This document shows positions 1 through 9,291 of a stretch of DNA of 64,000 nucleotides, one piece after another (the stretch's first letter is position 1; every line of letters begins with the position of its first letter). Source of the DNA: Symsagittifera roscoffensis (lineage: Eukaryota; Xenacoelomorpha; Acoela; Convolutidae); NCBI RefSeq assembly GCF_963678635.1, contig NC_087064.1, positions 9,831,671-9,895,670 on the forward strand, in the 5' to 3' direction. The translations under genes and the position numbers were made by a program. The notes under the pieces are model-generated. The model worked only from the letters and a program-made list of their open reading frames with translations, was not told the origin of the DNA and searched no databases.

Positions 1-837
1 GGACTAAGACTTATAATCAAAAACACATTTTCCTACTCTTATTTTAAATGATTACGGTACTCTTGTTTTTAAATGATTTCACGCTTGCGATTAAAAATAG
101 TTTTAAATAAAATGATAATCGAAGGAAAGGCATAATATATTCGGCAAAAAAGTCAGTTATGTGAAGTTTGAAATTACGTGAAGCTGTATTCAATGATTTC
201 CTGTTTCAGACATTGTCATGACTTCTGTTGAATATTCTGTAAACTTGATTTCGGCAGCGGAAGTCGGCCGAACTGATTTATTGTCAATTGGGAGCGGCCT
301 TGGATTGCTTTCCCACGTGCAATATCTGGAGAGCTATTTTGATCTATTATTGTTCTTTTTGACTTGGAATCAGATGTTAACTTCATCGCCAACTTCGGTT
401 ACCAACAAATTCAAGTGCAAAATACAAAACCAGTGCGGAATAGGACATCGAGCAGAAATTTATGAAGTGCGGCAACCCGTGCGCATGTTGTAGACGTTGT
501 TGCAGAGGAAGCGGAGATCAGGCGGGGCTGTTTTCTAGTTCACAAAACTGAATGTGAATAAATTTAATTTTGGGGCTCTCAATTTAATTAAGGTATACCA
601 AGCTATTTTCTGTAGCCTGTAGCCGCTAGAACATTTTTTCCGTGTCAGAATCAAAAGATTTGAAGAAAAGCTGATTAGAATGGCTGATCAATTTCGCTTG
701 GTATGCTTACTAATTACTTTAAAACTTAACTGGTAAAACCACATGCAACAATAAAATTGATGCGAATGCGGAAAAAGGCCGAATTTTCAAAATTTAAATT
801 TGGAAAAATTATCAGGGCAAAGTAACTGGAAAAGAGC
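1..837. other. No recognised gene; weak exon-like ORF inside
   Basis: The only gene-like signal is a good splice-acceptor-like sequence (pyrimidine tract ending in CAG at 207-209) followed by a + strand frame open from 210 to the stop at 491-493, with an ATG at 218. The predicted peptide of about 91 residues matches no family I know, and I see no convincing donor inside it. It may be a terminal exon of a gene lying to the left, or chance. Confidence 0.25.
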
Positions 838-988
838 GTTGAACAGGCAGACACAGAGGAGATCACGCACTTGTCGGAGGACGCACCCCTCAAACACTTT
901 GGAATCGATAAGAAGTACTCAGAATTAATAGCACAGAGTAGAGCTCACAACACAGGCGACGCCCCAGATCAAAACGCAAACGAAGCAG
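838..988 (+). CDS. Possible short coding exon, unrecognised
   Basis: A + strand frame is open from after the stop at 823-825 to 1113. Its first part reads as a charged, polar peptide (…EQADTEEITH…, then …HFGIDKKYSELIAQSRAH…), unlike translated AT-rich intergenic DNA. A donor of the GC-AG type (CAG then GCAAGT, intron from 989) would end the exon after the first base of a codon. That matches the phase needed by the exon at 9292. An alternative GT donor lies at 993. The acceptor side is poor: several AGs but no clear pyrimidine tract. I recognise no domain. It could be an upstream exon of the gene that includes 9292-9659, or chance. Confidence 0.25.
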
Positions 989-1044
989 GCAAGTACATGA
1001 GAAAACTAAAGCTGGCTCTGTTCTTGGCCCCTCTAGTTAAAAAA

Positions 1045-1350
1045 TGGGCTCTAGTCCTCCTCCTCCAGCCCCCCTCACTCCTCGCATGGTCATCAATTTT
1101 ATGGCTTAGCTAGTGGTTCATTGCAGTTTAGAACAATTCAAGGCATTTTAGAGCTCTTTTGCACTTAAAACTTCTATTTTTATAGTTTTTCTACGAATTA
1201 TTATCATGGCTAAATGCGTGATGTTACGATGTAAGATACGAGGAACAAATTTGTTCGCAATAGTTTGTTTGTTCATCATGCCAATTTTCATTGCAGTATG
1301 GCAATGTCAAAATCTTATTCAAATGTGGGGTGGGAAGAAAAAAGGGCCCA
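1045..1350 (+). repeat. Degenerate copy of the GGGCTCTTTT inverted-repeat family
   Basis: The stretch opens with GGGCTCTAGTCC and a C-rich run. It shares an internal segment (TAAATGCGTGATGTTACG, 1213-1230) with copies at 2282 and 7719, and ends in a G-rich run plus AAAAAGGGCCC. The terminal repeats are eroded. The 1351-1970 stretch after it holds nothing I can assign. Confidence 0.45.
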
Positions 1351-1974
1351 ATTTTAGATCGGCTTTCTTCTGCTGAATTTTTTAATGAATTTTTTTCTGA
1401 TTTTCGATTTTTTCCGAAATGTGATTAATGAAGACTTTTTTCACTTGGCAAGAGCAAGTGACTTGTAATAGGGAACAATAAATTTTTACCGTATACAATT
1501 TTTCTTGCAAATTCAGCTGACATGCTCAATTCTGCTCACAAGCTAAGTTCTGTTCACATGTTCATGACCAAAATGCTCAATTTTGTGAAGATTCATTGAA
1601 GCTACATCTTAGTTGATTCGATGTAGTAATTAATTTTTCAAGTATATTTATTGAAAAAAATGTAGGTTTTTTTTTCGGATTTGTAGTTTTCGTTTTAAAT
1701 TATGTCGGCTGATTTTCCGTCTTTTTCCAAGTGCAATTAAATTATCTGGTACGCTTTTCAGGCCGTTCCGTTCCTTTACAAAGCTTCGGTTTTTTGTTTT
1801 TTGATTCAAACAGATTTTACTATAGTTGAATGTTACTCTGGTGTTTGTGATTTTACCAACTCTGATTTGTAATAGTTTTATTGTGTTTTTTGGTTTAACG
1901 GGTTCGGCTACAAGATCCGGCTGTTTTCCACTTCCCCGCCCCATTTCAATTTTCAAAAACTATTTCAATTTTGT

Positions 1975-2422
1975 CATAATGCAATGAAACTTGGCATGCT
2001 GAACAAACCAGCAATTGTGAACCAATTTTTTCTTCATACTTACAATGTAAAATTACGCATATAGGCTTCTTTCCACCCCCCCCCCCCCCAACATGAATTT
2101 TAGGATAGAACAACTAATTAAAAGTTTTCACAATGCAACGACATTTTGCATGATGAACAAACCTACAATTGTGAACAGGTTTGTTTTTCATGCCATCGTA
2201 ACATCATGCGTTGGCTCTTTTCCAGTTTCCTCCCTTTCAAAATACCGAGTTTTATGTTTGTTTTACGTGTTATTACGGCTAAATGCGTGATGTTACGCTG
2301 TACAGTATGAAGAACAAATTTGTTCACAATTGTCGATTTGTTCACCACGCCAAATTTCATTGCAATATGACAATGTTATACAAGCTTTTCAAAATTGATT
2401 TTGAAGGGGGGGGGCTGGAAAA
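1975..2422. repeat. Foldback arrangement of the GGGCTCTTTT family
   Basis: The segment at 2130-2220 is an imperfect reverse complement of 2270-2370. Both contain GAACAAATTTGTTC-like cores and the ATGCGTGATGTTACG element. 1975-2060 is a further inverted copy. C-runs (2077-2089) and G-runs (2406-2414) mark edges. TTGGCTCTTTTCCAGTTTCC at 2212 is the family terminus. The LINE begins directly after the G-run terminus of this cluster. Confidence 0.6.
2415..2422 (+). repeat. Candidate left target-site duplication of the LINE
   Basis: CTGGAAAA here recurs at 6151-6158, immediately after the CA-repeat tail. Removing 2423-6150 plus one copy restores a G-run followed by CTGGAAAAGAGCC. This is the intact terminus seen in neighbouring uninterrupted copies such as 7838-7856, which supports it as the empty insertion site. 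Confidence 0.6.
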
Positions 2423-2455
2423 TCAATTTTTACGGTCCCCCCCCACCCTCTGAAG

Positions 2456-2480
2456 TTACTATAGGCGGCAACTATAGTAA
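2456..2480 (+). promoter_or_regulatory. Hairpin in LINE 5' UTR
   Basis: TTACTATAG (2456-2464) and CTATAGTAA (2472-2480) are perfect inverted 9-mers around the 7-base loop GCGGCAA. It lies a few bases upstream of the second structured block at the start codon. Its function is unknown. The 5' ends of related elements carry internal promoters and HDV-like ribozymes, but I could not trace a complete HDV-type fold here. Confidence 0.6.
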
Positions 2481-2483
2481 AAA

Positions 2484-2538
2484 CTCCACACATGATCGCC
2501 GCTGAAAGGATCATGTGTGGAGCCTTTCAGCGGCGATC
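2484..2538 (+). promoter_or_regulatory. Overlapping, mutually exclusive hairpins over the LINE start codons
   Basis: Two perfect inverted repeats interlock. Arm A 2484-2497 pairs with 2509-2522 (14 bp). Arm B 2494-2509 pairs with 2523-2538 (16 bp). The order A-B-A'-B' and the 4-base overlap mean that only one full hairpin can form at a time, or a compact pseudoknot with trimmed stems. The ATGs at 2492 and 2513 lie inside the structure. The next in-frame ATG at 2546 lies just outside. The layout would suit control of start choice or translation, but that is inference. Confidence 0.7.
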
Positions 2539-4378
2539 GATACCGATGTCTTTGGACATCGCCAATTCCACATTCAATGGTGCAGCACGGACGGAGAAGA
2601 ACGAATCGGGCGGGTTTTTGGCAAGGCGCTTGGGTGATCCTGTCGACCTGAGTCGCCGCCTATTAGAGGCAGGAGATATAGAACCCAACCCGGGGCCGAA
2701 GTGGCCATGTGGCTTCTGCAACAAGGAAGTCAAAAACACAGGATGGTCCATCAAATGCGTAGACTGTCTCCAGTACATACACAGAGAATGCTTGGGATGG
2801 AGTGTCAGAGAGATAAAATCCTACGATGGATACAGATGGCACTGCGGTTGCGACCACCTGAAATCAAACACCGCGGACCCCAACCCAATCAGACCACGAA
2901 CTAAGGAAGGTCTAAAAATCATCCAGTTGAATGTAGATGGATGGCGCGGGAAAGGGGATGTGGTAAAAAAGCTAGCGTACGATACGCAAGCGGACATTCT
3001 AGTCCTTCAAGAAACGAAACTGACCGAGAAGGCCAAAGTTCCGAACAGCGGCGACTGGGTTGTATTTAGAAAGGACCGCACTGTCCACCAAACGGAAACT
3101 ACCAACGAAAGGGCACAAGGAGGCGTAGCAATCGCTGTTAGGCCGGGGCTAGAATGTAAAGAAATCAGCCTAAGTATGCCTTTAACCGCAGTTCTAGAGA
3201 CAGTCAGCATAGCTGTGAAAACTGGCAATTCGTGGCTGGAAATTCATAATGTGTACCGACCACCAGCAAAATCCGGACAATATGATCAAAGAGACTCAAA
3301 GCCATACCTGGACAAATGGCCATGCGGCAGTAACTCCATCATATTCGCGGATATGAATGCCCATGGAAGCTGGGACCGGAACAAAGTCGAGGACAAAATT
3401 GGCGAAGAAGTGGACGAATGGCTAATCAATAAGGACATGTGCCTGCTTAACAGCGGAGGGGCAACAAGAGTTGCGAAAAATGGATCAGGGACAGCACCCG
3501 ACATTACAGTAGTGCACTCATCCAGAGCTAACCACTGTAACTGGACCACAATAGACTCGGTAGGGTCCGACCATTTGCCAATTCTGATATCCTCTTGCAA
3601 CAAGGTCAGTAAAGTTCGAACCCGACCAAACCTTAACATGAAGAAAGCCGACTGGCCGGAATTCGAGAGGCTACTAGAACAATCTCTATCCCTGCCGGAG
3701 GACTTCAAGTCCCTTGAAGCTTTGGAAAAATTATTTGCTAAAGCAATAATGAACGCAGCTAAAGGATCTATTCCGGTAACCACTCGAAAAGATTGCAAAC
3801 CATGGTGGACCAAAGAGTGCGCTGTTGCGAAGAAAAGTATGAATAATATACAAAGACAGCTTAGGAAATCCCCTGGCGACGATCTTCTCATTTCGGCAGC
3901 CGAGGAAGCTTCTAAGGTGTTCAAGAAAACGATAGAGGTCAGTAAACGCGAGGCGTGGAGGAAATATGCAGCTGAACTCAGCCCGCGGGACCCGACCACA
4001 AAAGTTTGGAACACCCTCAGGGCCATGGACGGCAGAAAAAAAGAGCGGCTCCCAAATACTCCTGTTGATTACGGAGGTAAATCCATCACGGCCGACAGGG
4101 AGAAAGCAAAAGTTGCTTGTAAGACGTATGCTTCGGTTAGTAGAGTGACAGTCAAAAGGGAAGATTCGAAACAAGCATACTTGACCCTACGCGAAGCAAT
4201 TAAGTTAAATTGGGACTCGGAAATCAACGAGTCATTTTCCATAGCCGAATTAGGAGAAGCATTAAGAAGTCTTAAACCCAAAAGTGCGGGCTCCGATGGA
4301 GTGCATCCGCTAATGCTCAAGCACCTTGCTAATGCTCAATGGGGAGAAGGGAAGGGAATATCTACTCTATTTGGTTAA
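2492..4378 (+). pseudogene. LINE ORF, 5' part: 2A, PHD finger, endonuclease, start of RT (frameshifted)
   Basis: This frame encodes 628 residues up to an out-of-frame stop. Residues 61-69 are GDIEPNPGP, the ribosome-skipping 2A signature, which would separate a 68-residue leader from the body. Residues 73-121 hold a cysteine/histidine finger (C-x2-C, C-x2-C-x4-H-x2-C, W-x-C-x-C), PHD-like but with a short last spacing. Residues about 140-365 are an AP-type endonuclease with its catalytic motif set visible: LNVDG, LQETKL, ADMNAHG, PDITV and SDHLP. This enzyme nicks target DNA. From about residue 595 the first RT motif begins (SAGSDGVHPLML). The true reading leaves this frame near 4340-4356, and the last dozen or so residues are artefact. 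Possible starts are ATG 2492, 2513 and 2546. Confidence 0.92.
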
Positions 4379-5057
4379 CAGAAGTTGGAGTGAAGGCAAA
4401 GTTCCGGCAAACTGGCGAACAGCTACAATTGTGCCGATACTCAAAAAGAAGAAGCCGGCAAACCTAATAAAGTCGTATAGGCCAGTTTCCCTCCTCTCTT
4501 GCATCGGCAAAACTATGGAAAAAATGGTCCTCACACGTTTGGAGGAGTGGGCGAAAGAAATCGAATTAGTGCCGCCTGAACAGGCAGGATTCCAGGCACA
4601 CCGCTCAACTACTGATGTTATAGCAAACATTACACAAACGGCAATGGATAATCTACAGGTCAAAAAAAGAACGCTAATAGTTGCGATCGACTTTAAGGCC
4701 GCTTTCGATAAAGTATGGAGGCTTGGTCTCCTACGGGACCTCGCCGAGAGGGGCCTAGGAAGCGTAGCACTAAAATGGCTGAAATCATGGCTGTCGGATC
4801 GCCGAGCCATGGTCAGATGGAACGAAGAATTCAGTAAAACTCTAGTTTTCTCCCAAGGTATGCCGCAAGGAAGCCCGCTCTCGCCCCTTCTATATTGCTT
4901 TGCAACAGCAAAACTCCCGGAAGCAATTAAGGGCAAGTCGCCATCAGTCATTGTTAACCAGTTCGCTGACGATTTAACTATACAAGTGGCCGCCGAAAGA
5001 ATAGAGGAAGCGGCAAATCAAATCAAACCAGCGCTTGAATCAATAAACATGGGCTAA
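4326..5057 (+). pseudogene. LINE reverse transcriptase core (middle frame)
   Basis: This frame continues the LINE protein from about 4356; the ATG at 4326 is not a real start. Motifs in order are WRTATIVPILKK, SYRPVSLL, GFQAHRSTTD, AIDFKAAFDKV (first catalytic Asp), QGMPQGSPLSPLLY, and NQFADDLT, the FADD box with the paired catalytic aspartates. All catalytic residues are present, so apart from the frame breaks the enzyme looks intact. The frame ends at a stop at 5055 because of a one-base shift near 5047. The following frame continues the protein directly. Confidence 0.93.
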
Positions 5058-5067
5058 ATCGAACTAC

Positions 5068-6093
5068 GTGGAACTGGCAATGGACAAAACTGTAGGCTTA
5101 GTAGTAACAGTTGATCCGAAAGAAACTGGGTGTAAGAACACTCCAGATTTACATATGGGGGGTGAACCGATTAAATATGAAAACTCAACAGTAATCCTCG
5201 GAGTGGAAATTGACACCCAGTTACGTTTCAACGCGCAAGCCAACACAGCCAAGAAGAAACTGAAACAAAGGCTACAAATAGTACGCTCATTGAGCGGAAA
5301 AAACTGGGGAATAAAAGCCAATGACTTGAGGCAACTCTACAAGAGCTATATCAGACCCGGTGGCGCGTATGCCTTTGAAACCTGGGGTATGTTCCTGTCG
5401 CCTTCAACGCGCGAAAAAATTGAAGTTTGCAATAATGCAGCGGCTAGGTGTATTGTGGGGGCGCCTGCAGGGGCCCCATCAGTCCAAACTCGAGCTGAGG
5501 CTCAGCTTAACACAATATACGAGGAGGGCATAGATAATGCAGCCAAGTTACTGGCCAAATGCTGCAACTTCAAACAAAAACATCCCCTTAACAGACTTGG
5601 AACAAACCAGTCACAAATAAGGTTAAAAGGAAGGTCGGACTGGCGATCGGAAGCGCAAAAGAGAATCAGCGAAAAGATCTTCGAAGACATCAGAGAAGAT
5701 GTGAACAGACAAAAGGAGGAGCGTCGATATGAGTTATACTCGAAGTTGGTACCGGAAAACCACCCACACAGACGAATGACAGGTGGGAAACCACTTCAGG
5801 AAGGAGAAGGACGTTCGAGAGAAGCAGAAGTTAGTCTCCACCGTATTAGACTCAATAGAGCTCCATTTCTGCGGGAAACCCTCTTTAAACACGGGAAAAT
5901 AGAGGAAGGGTCGTGCCCGCATTGCTTCAGCGAAACTGAAGACACCATACACTGGCTTACGAAATGCCCCAAATGGGATCAAGAAAGAAATGCGATTTTT
6001 GGTGGCCAACCACCCGCGTCAATTATCCAAACGAAACCCGAACAAGTAATCGAATTCATCCGTGCTACGGCGAGCAAGCCCCCCAATCATTGA
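5068..6093 (+). pseudogene. LINE ORF, 3' part: RT thumb and C-terminal zinc knuckle
   Basis: Continuation of the LINE protein in the third frame, in reality from about 5048. It opens with the conserved stretch around NYVELAMDKT that follows the FADD box, then a thumb/connection region and AEAQLNTIYEEG. It ends with a zinc-binding knuckle CPHC-x9-H-x4-C at about 5920-5970, the usual C-terminal nucleic-acid-binding motif of this LINE group (zf-RVT type). The stop is at 6091-6093, directly before the CA tail. No RNase H motifs are visible. Confidence 0.9.
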
Positions 6094-6098
6094 CGGGG

Positions 6099-6099
6099 A

Positions 6100-6150
<51 letters not shown>
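6099..6150 (+). repeat. (AC)n microsatellite, LINE 3' tail
   Basis: About 26 uninterrupted AC units begin six bases after the LINE stop codon and end at the candidate target duplication. In several LINE clades short tandem repeats replace poly(A) as the 3' terminus. Here the microsatellite appears to have that role. Confidence 0.9.
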
Positions 6151-6153
<3 letters not shown>

Positions 6154-6158
6154 GAAAA
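6151..6158 (+). repeat. Candidate right target-site duplication of the LINE
   Basis: CTGGAAAA, identical to 2415-2422, then GAGCC, which completes the terminus of the disrupted host repeat. The short length leaves a modest chance of coincidence. Confidence 0.6.
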
Positions 6159-6321
6159 GAGCCGCAAAAATGAGTAACTTACTTACACACATGCTAATTT
6201 TTGCAAAATGTCAGATTGCGTTTTGAACTCGTGTAAATTAGCCAAATCTTTGATAGGCGTTCGACTGTTTAACAAAAATTTATAAATGGAAAAATTCGGG
6301 GTTCGATCTCACCCCTTTGCC

Positions 6322-6572
6322 TTATATAGATAGATAGTGGTAGGGCGATCAACCGTGACCTTGAGGCCTCTTGGCGGCTACTACTCGTAAACCCAACTCA
6401 GACAAACCACCAAGGAAGTTTCTCAAGGTGACCTGCCTGAGCTAGATCCGAAGAGGGAACTAATGCTCTGCGTCCTCGAGAGTAGTAACCTCAGTCAGGC
6501 TTAGCCTGGACCTGAACCAAGTACCCTAGATCCTTTGGTATATCACCCTACCAGTTGTGCTATACGCACTGG
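6322..6572 (-). mobile_element. tRNA-derived SINE
   Basis: On the minus strand, box A reads TAGCACAACTGG (6551-6562 in + coordinates), a full match to the tRNA consensus. Box B reads GGTTCAGGTCC (6508-6518), one base off. Spacing is as in tRNA genes. The body continues to an ATCTATCTA-type tail at 6322-6340, which suits a SINE 3' end. It is non-coding and would be transcribed by RNA polymerase III. No clear flanking duplication is visible to me. Confidence 0.75.
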
Positions 6573-6654
6573 AATGTAAAGGATAATGTCGACATTTGAA
6601 CCATAAGCTGTGTCCTTTTCAGAAGATTTCCACGTGTCTAGAACAGTTGTGTAT

Positions 6655-8250
6655 TGGGCTCTTTTCCAGTCCCCCTTCAATTTTTTTTCTAAAATTCGTT
6701 TTATGAAAGTCTATTTAAAATCCATGAGGGTCCTCCCCCCCCCCCCCCCCCCCACCTGCAAATTTTTATATTTGAAGTTACTGTTCGCTTTGTCCGATTG
6801 TCGTGAAAATTGACAAGCAGACTAATTAGGCCATAACAAGCATATTTGGTCTTCATAATTAACCTAGTAAAACCACTCGTTAGACCATAAAGTTCATGGT
6901 TGAGTGAGTGAGGGGGGGGGGGGGGGGGGGAAGAGCCAAAATGACTTTTCTTGATAGAAATTGCATCAAAACGTGTCAGTGTGAACAGGTGAATAAAATT
7001 TTTACAACATTTCTTACATGCGAAAAGCCGTGTGAACAATTTTTGAACATCTCAATTTTGCAATTTTACAAGGGGGTGGGAAACTGGAAAAAAGCCCATG
7101 CGTTTAGCCGTTATAACAAGTAAAACAACTATGAAAAAGGAAAAATTGAAATATGGTTGGAAAGTGGAAAAGAGCCCGCTTTTAGTCATAAAAACACACA
7201 AAAGAGTTAGAAGAAGAGAGAATTTGAAAGTTGGGGGAAACTGGGGCTCTTTTTCCTTTTCCCATCACCTCACTCAAACATGAATTTTATGGTCTACCGA
7301 GTGGTTTTACAAGGTTAGTTTTGAAGATCAAATATGTTTGTCATGGCCTAATTAGTCTGCATGTCAATTTTCATGACAATCGGACAAAGTGGACACTAAC
7401 TTCAAATATAAAAATTTGCAGGTGGGGAGGAAAAAGAGCCGAAACTGGAAAAGAGCACAAGATCCTATCTCAATGGTCTTAAGTTGTCTCTTTTTCCTCT
7501 TCTCCCGACCTGCGAATTTTAGTAAAAAAACTTATTTTCCGCGTTGTCCGATTGTTTTGAAAGTTGACATGCGGACTAACGAAGCCATGACAAACATATT
7601 TGGTCTTCATACTTAACCTGGTGAATCCACTAGTTACACCATGAAATCGATGGACTCTTTTCCAGTTCACCCCTTTAAAAATACCGAATTTTGTTTGTTT
7701 TACGTGTTATTACGACTAAATGCGTGATGTTACGCTGTAAACTATGAAGAACAAATCTGTTCAGAATTGTCGATTTGTTCACCACGCCAAATTTCATTGC
7801 ACTATGACAACGTTAAATAGAAAATTGATATTGAAGGGGGGAACTGGAAAAGAGCCAATCGATGATTATGCGAGATGGGGGGAAAGGTGAAAGAGCCTTA
7901 AGTTGTTCTAGATCAAAACGTGGGCTCTTTTACAGTTCCCCACCTTGATTTTTTCTGAAATTCATTAAAGGAAAGTCTGTTTAAAAACTGCATTAATACG
8001 TGTCAGCGTGAACAGGTGAACTGCGTGAACAGGTGAACTAATTTTCACAACATAACATGCAAAATTCCGCGTGAACAATTTTTGGAGCAGCTTCATTTTG
8101 CTATTTTACGAGGCGGGTAGGAAACTATAAAAGAGCCAAAACGTGTCAGCTTGAAAAGGTGAACAAATTTTTTCAACTTGCATGAAAATTGGCCTTCCAG
8201 TTTCCACCCCATCGTACGATCGCAAGATAAAGTTGTCGAAAAGTTGGTCA
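6655..8250. repeat. Cluster of GGGCTCTTTTCCAGTT inverted-repeat elements
   Basis: At least four related units of about 200 bp sit end to end in both orientations. The ends read GGGCTCTTTTCCAGTT plus C-run, or its complement G-run plus AACTGGAAAAGAGCC. Ends are seen at 6656, 7075-7100, 7160, 7240, 7435-7455, 7655, 7838-7856, 7921, 8108-8135. 6735-6935 is inverted relative to 7255-7435, and 7500-7680 is another direct copy. Long C (6737-6754) and G (6911-6930) runs are part of the termini. There is no transposase, so they would be non-autonomous elements. The short ORFs here are by-products. Confidence 0.7.
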
Positions 8251-8299
8251 TACGTTTTTTTACTGAATTGTTAAAATGCTTTAATGACGCGAACACGTT

Positions 8300-9291
8300 T
8301 AATTTTGGTTCAGAACATCAAAAAAAATTTTGAGTATCTTTTCGTTAATCGAATATCAGGAAAAAATAAGAAGGCTTGCTGGAAAAAATACATTTAATTT
8401 TCGTCGGCTTTTTTTCAATTTCAGCGTAAAAAGCTGCAATAAATGCTCTTGAATGAATGCGTTTAACCTTTTCGCAATGAAGTCCTGACCGTTACAGACG
8501 AGAAGCTTCAGATATGACAAAATTATAGCGTTGCCCCGCGAGGAGGCGACTAAACTAAGAACAATTTAAAAACATAAGCAACTGATGCTAAATACAGGTA
8601 ACATTTTGGGGCTTCTCATGAAAATCCTCCACAATGCATATATATACTCTCAAATTTTTAAATTCAATTTGTGGTTTGATTATGTCTATTCTTTTCTCCA
8701 AGTTAGTGTCGTTTTGAAAGCGTAGTGAAATTTGAGAACTATAAAAACGCGTAGAAGTTTAGTGAATTGGACGTAATCGACAACCTTTGTCCTCCAAAAA
8801 CAAAGAATGGCTAACTTTTTCTAATTTAGCTCAAATTGTTTTTAGAATACCTTTATGGCCAAGAAAGCACTATATTATACATCCAAAATTAGTGGCTTTT
8901 ACAGTAAATTTGAGTTTTTTAAGCCTTAAAGTCTAAATTAAAGTAAATTTTCATATAATCATGATTACTCGATCGCTTTAGTCTCTCGTAATTGAACTAA
9001 AATTAAAAAATTAAACCAGTTTTTCTCGACGCTGGGACGATTTTTTGATTTTTTATGTCATTCGAATCACTACTGAAAGGGCTTTAGTTTGGTATATCGA
9101 CTTATTCCAATGAGTATTTGTGGTACCTGATTTTGCGTGGAAAACAGACAGAGAAAAATCTAAATTACAACCGAATACAAAGTTCCTCCCAATTTTCAAT
9201 GGTCGGAACAAAAGTTTTATGGCTGCGATTTACCGAAATAACGCACCGATTGTGTATCTTATTAGCTATGTATAATAATGCGTTTTAGCAG
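8300..9291. other. No feature seen
   Basis: AT-rich sequence without recognisable coding, RNA or repeat signal, ending in an acceptor-like TTTTAGCAG at 9283-9291. If 9292-9659 is an exon, this is intron. Confidence 0.5.

Larger units (their letters stand above)
2423..6150 (+). mobile_element. Non-LTR retrotransposon (2A-PHD-EN-RT), nearly full length
   Basis: A single-ORF LINE of about 3.7 kb, copied by target-primed reverse transcription. In order it has a short 5' UTR of about 69 bp with strong secondary structure, a 2A-like peptide, a PHD-type finger, an AP-type endonuclease, reverse transcriptase, a C-terminal CCHC-like knuckle, and a (CA)n tail in place of poly(A). The candidate 8-bp flanking duplication fixes the borders. 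There are two reading-frame breaks (near 4340-4356 and near 5047) and no other stops, so the copy is young, or the breaks are sequencing errors. I see no RNase H domain. Clade is uncertain: motifs fit the I/Jockey-like group, and Ingi/Vingi-type elements are a plausible fit. 2A peptides at the N-terminus of such elements are known from trypanosome L1Tc and several marine invertebrates. Confidence 0.93.

Noticed and set aside
218-493. 91-codon frame after a good acceptor
   Set aside because: No donor, no family resemblance, and ordinary for chance in this length; mentioned only in the gap entry.
2423-2600. HDV-like self-cleaving ribozyme at the LINE 5' end
   Set aside because: Stems are present but I could not lay out the nested double pseudoknot with P1, P2, P3 and P4; kept only as a question in the findings.
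3286-4026. 246-codon minus-strand frame opposite the LINE ORF
   Set aside because: A shadow of the endonuclease coding strand with no domain of its own.
6290-6320. Plus-strand B-box-like GGGTTCGATCTCACCCC
   Set aside because: No A box upstream; it belongs to the tail side of the minus-strand SINE or chance.
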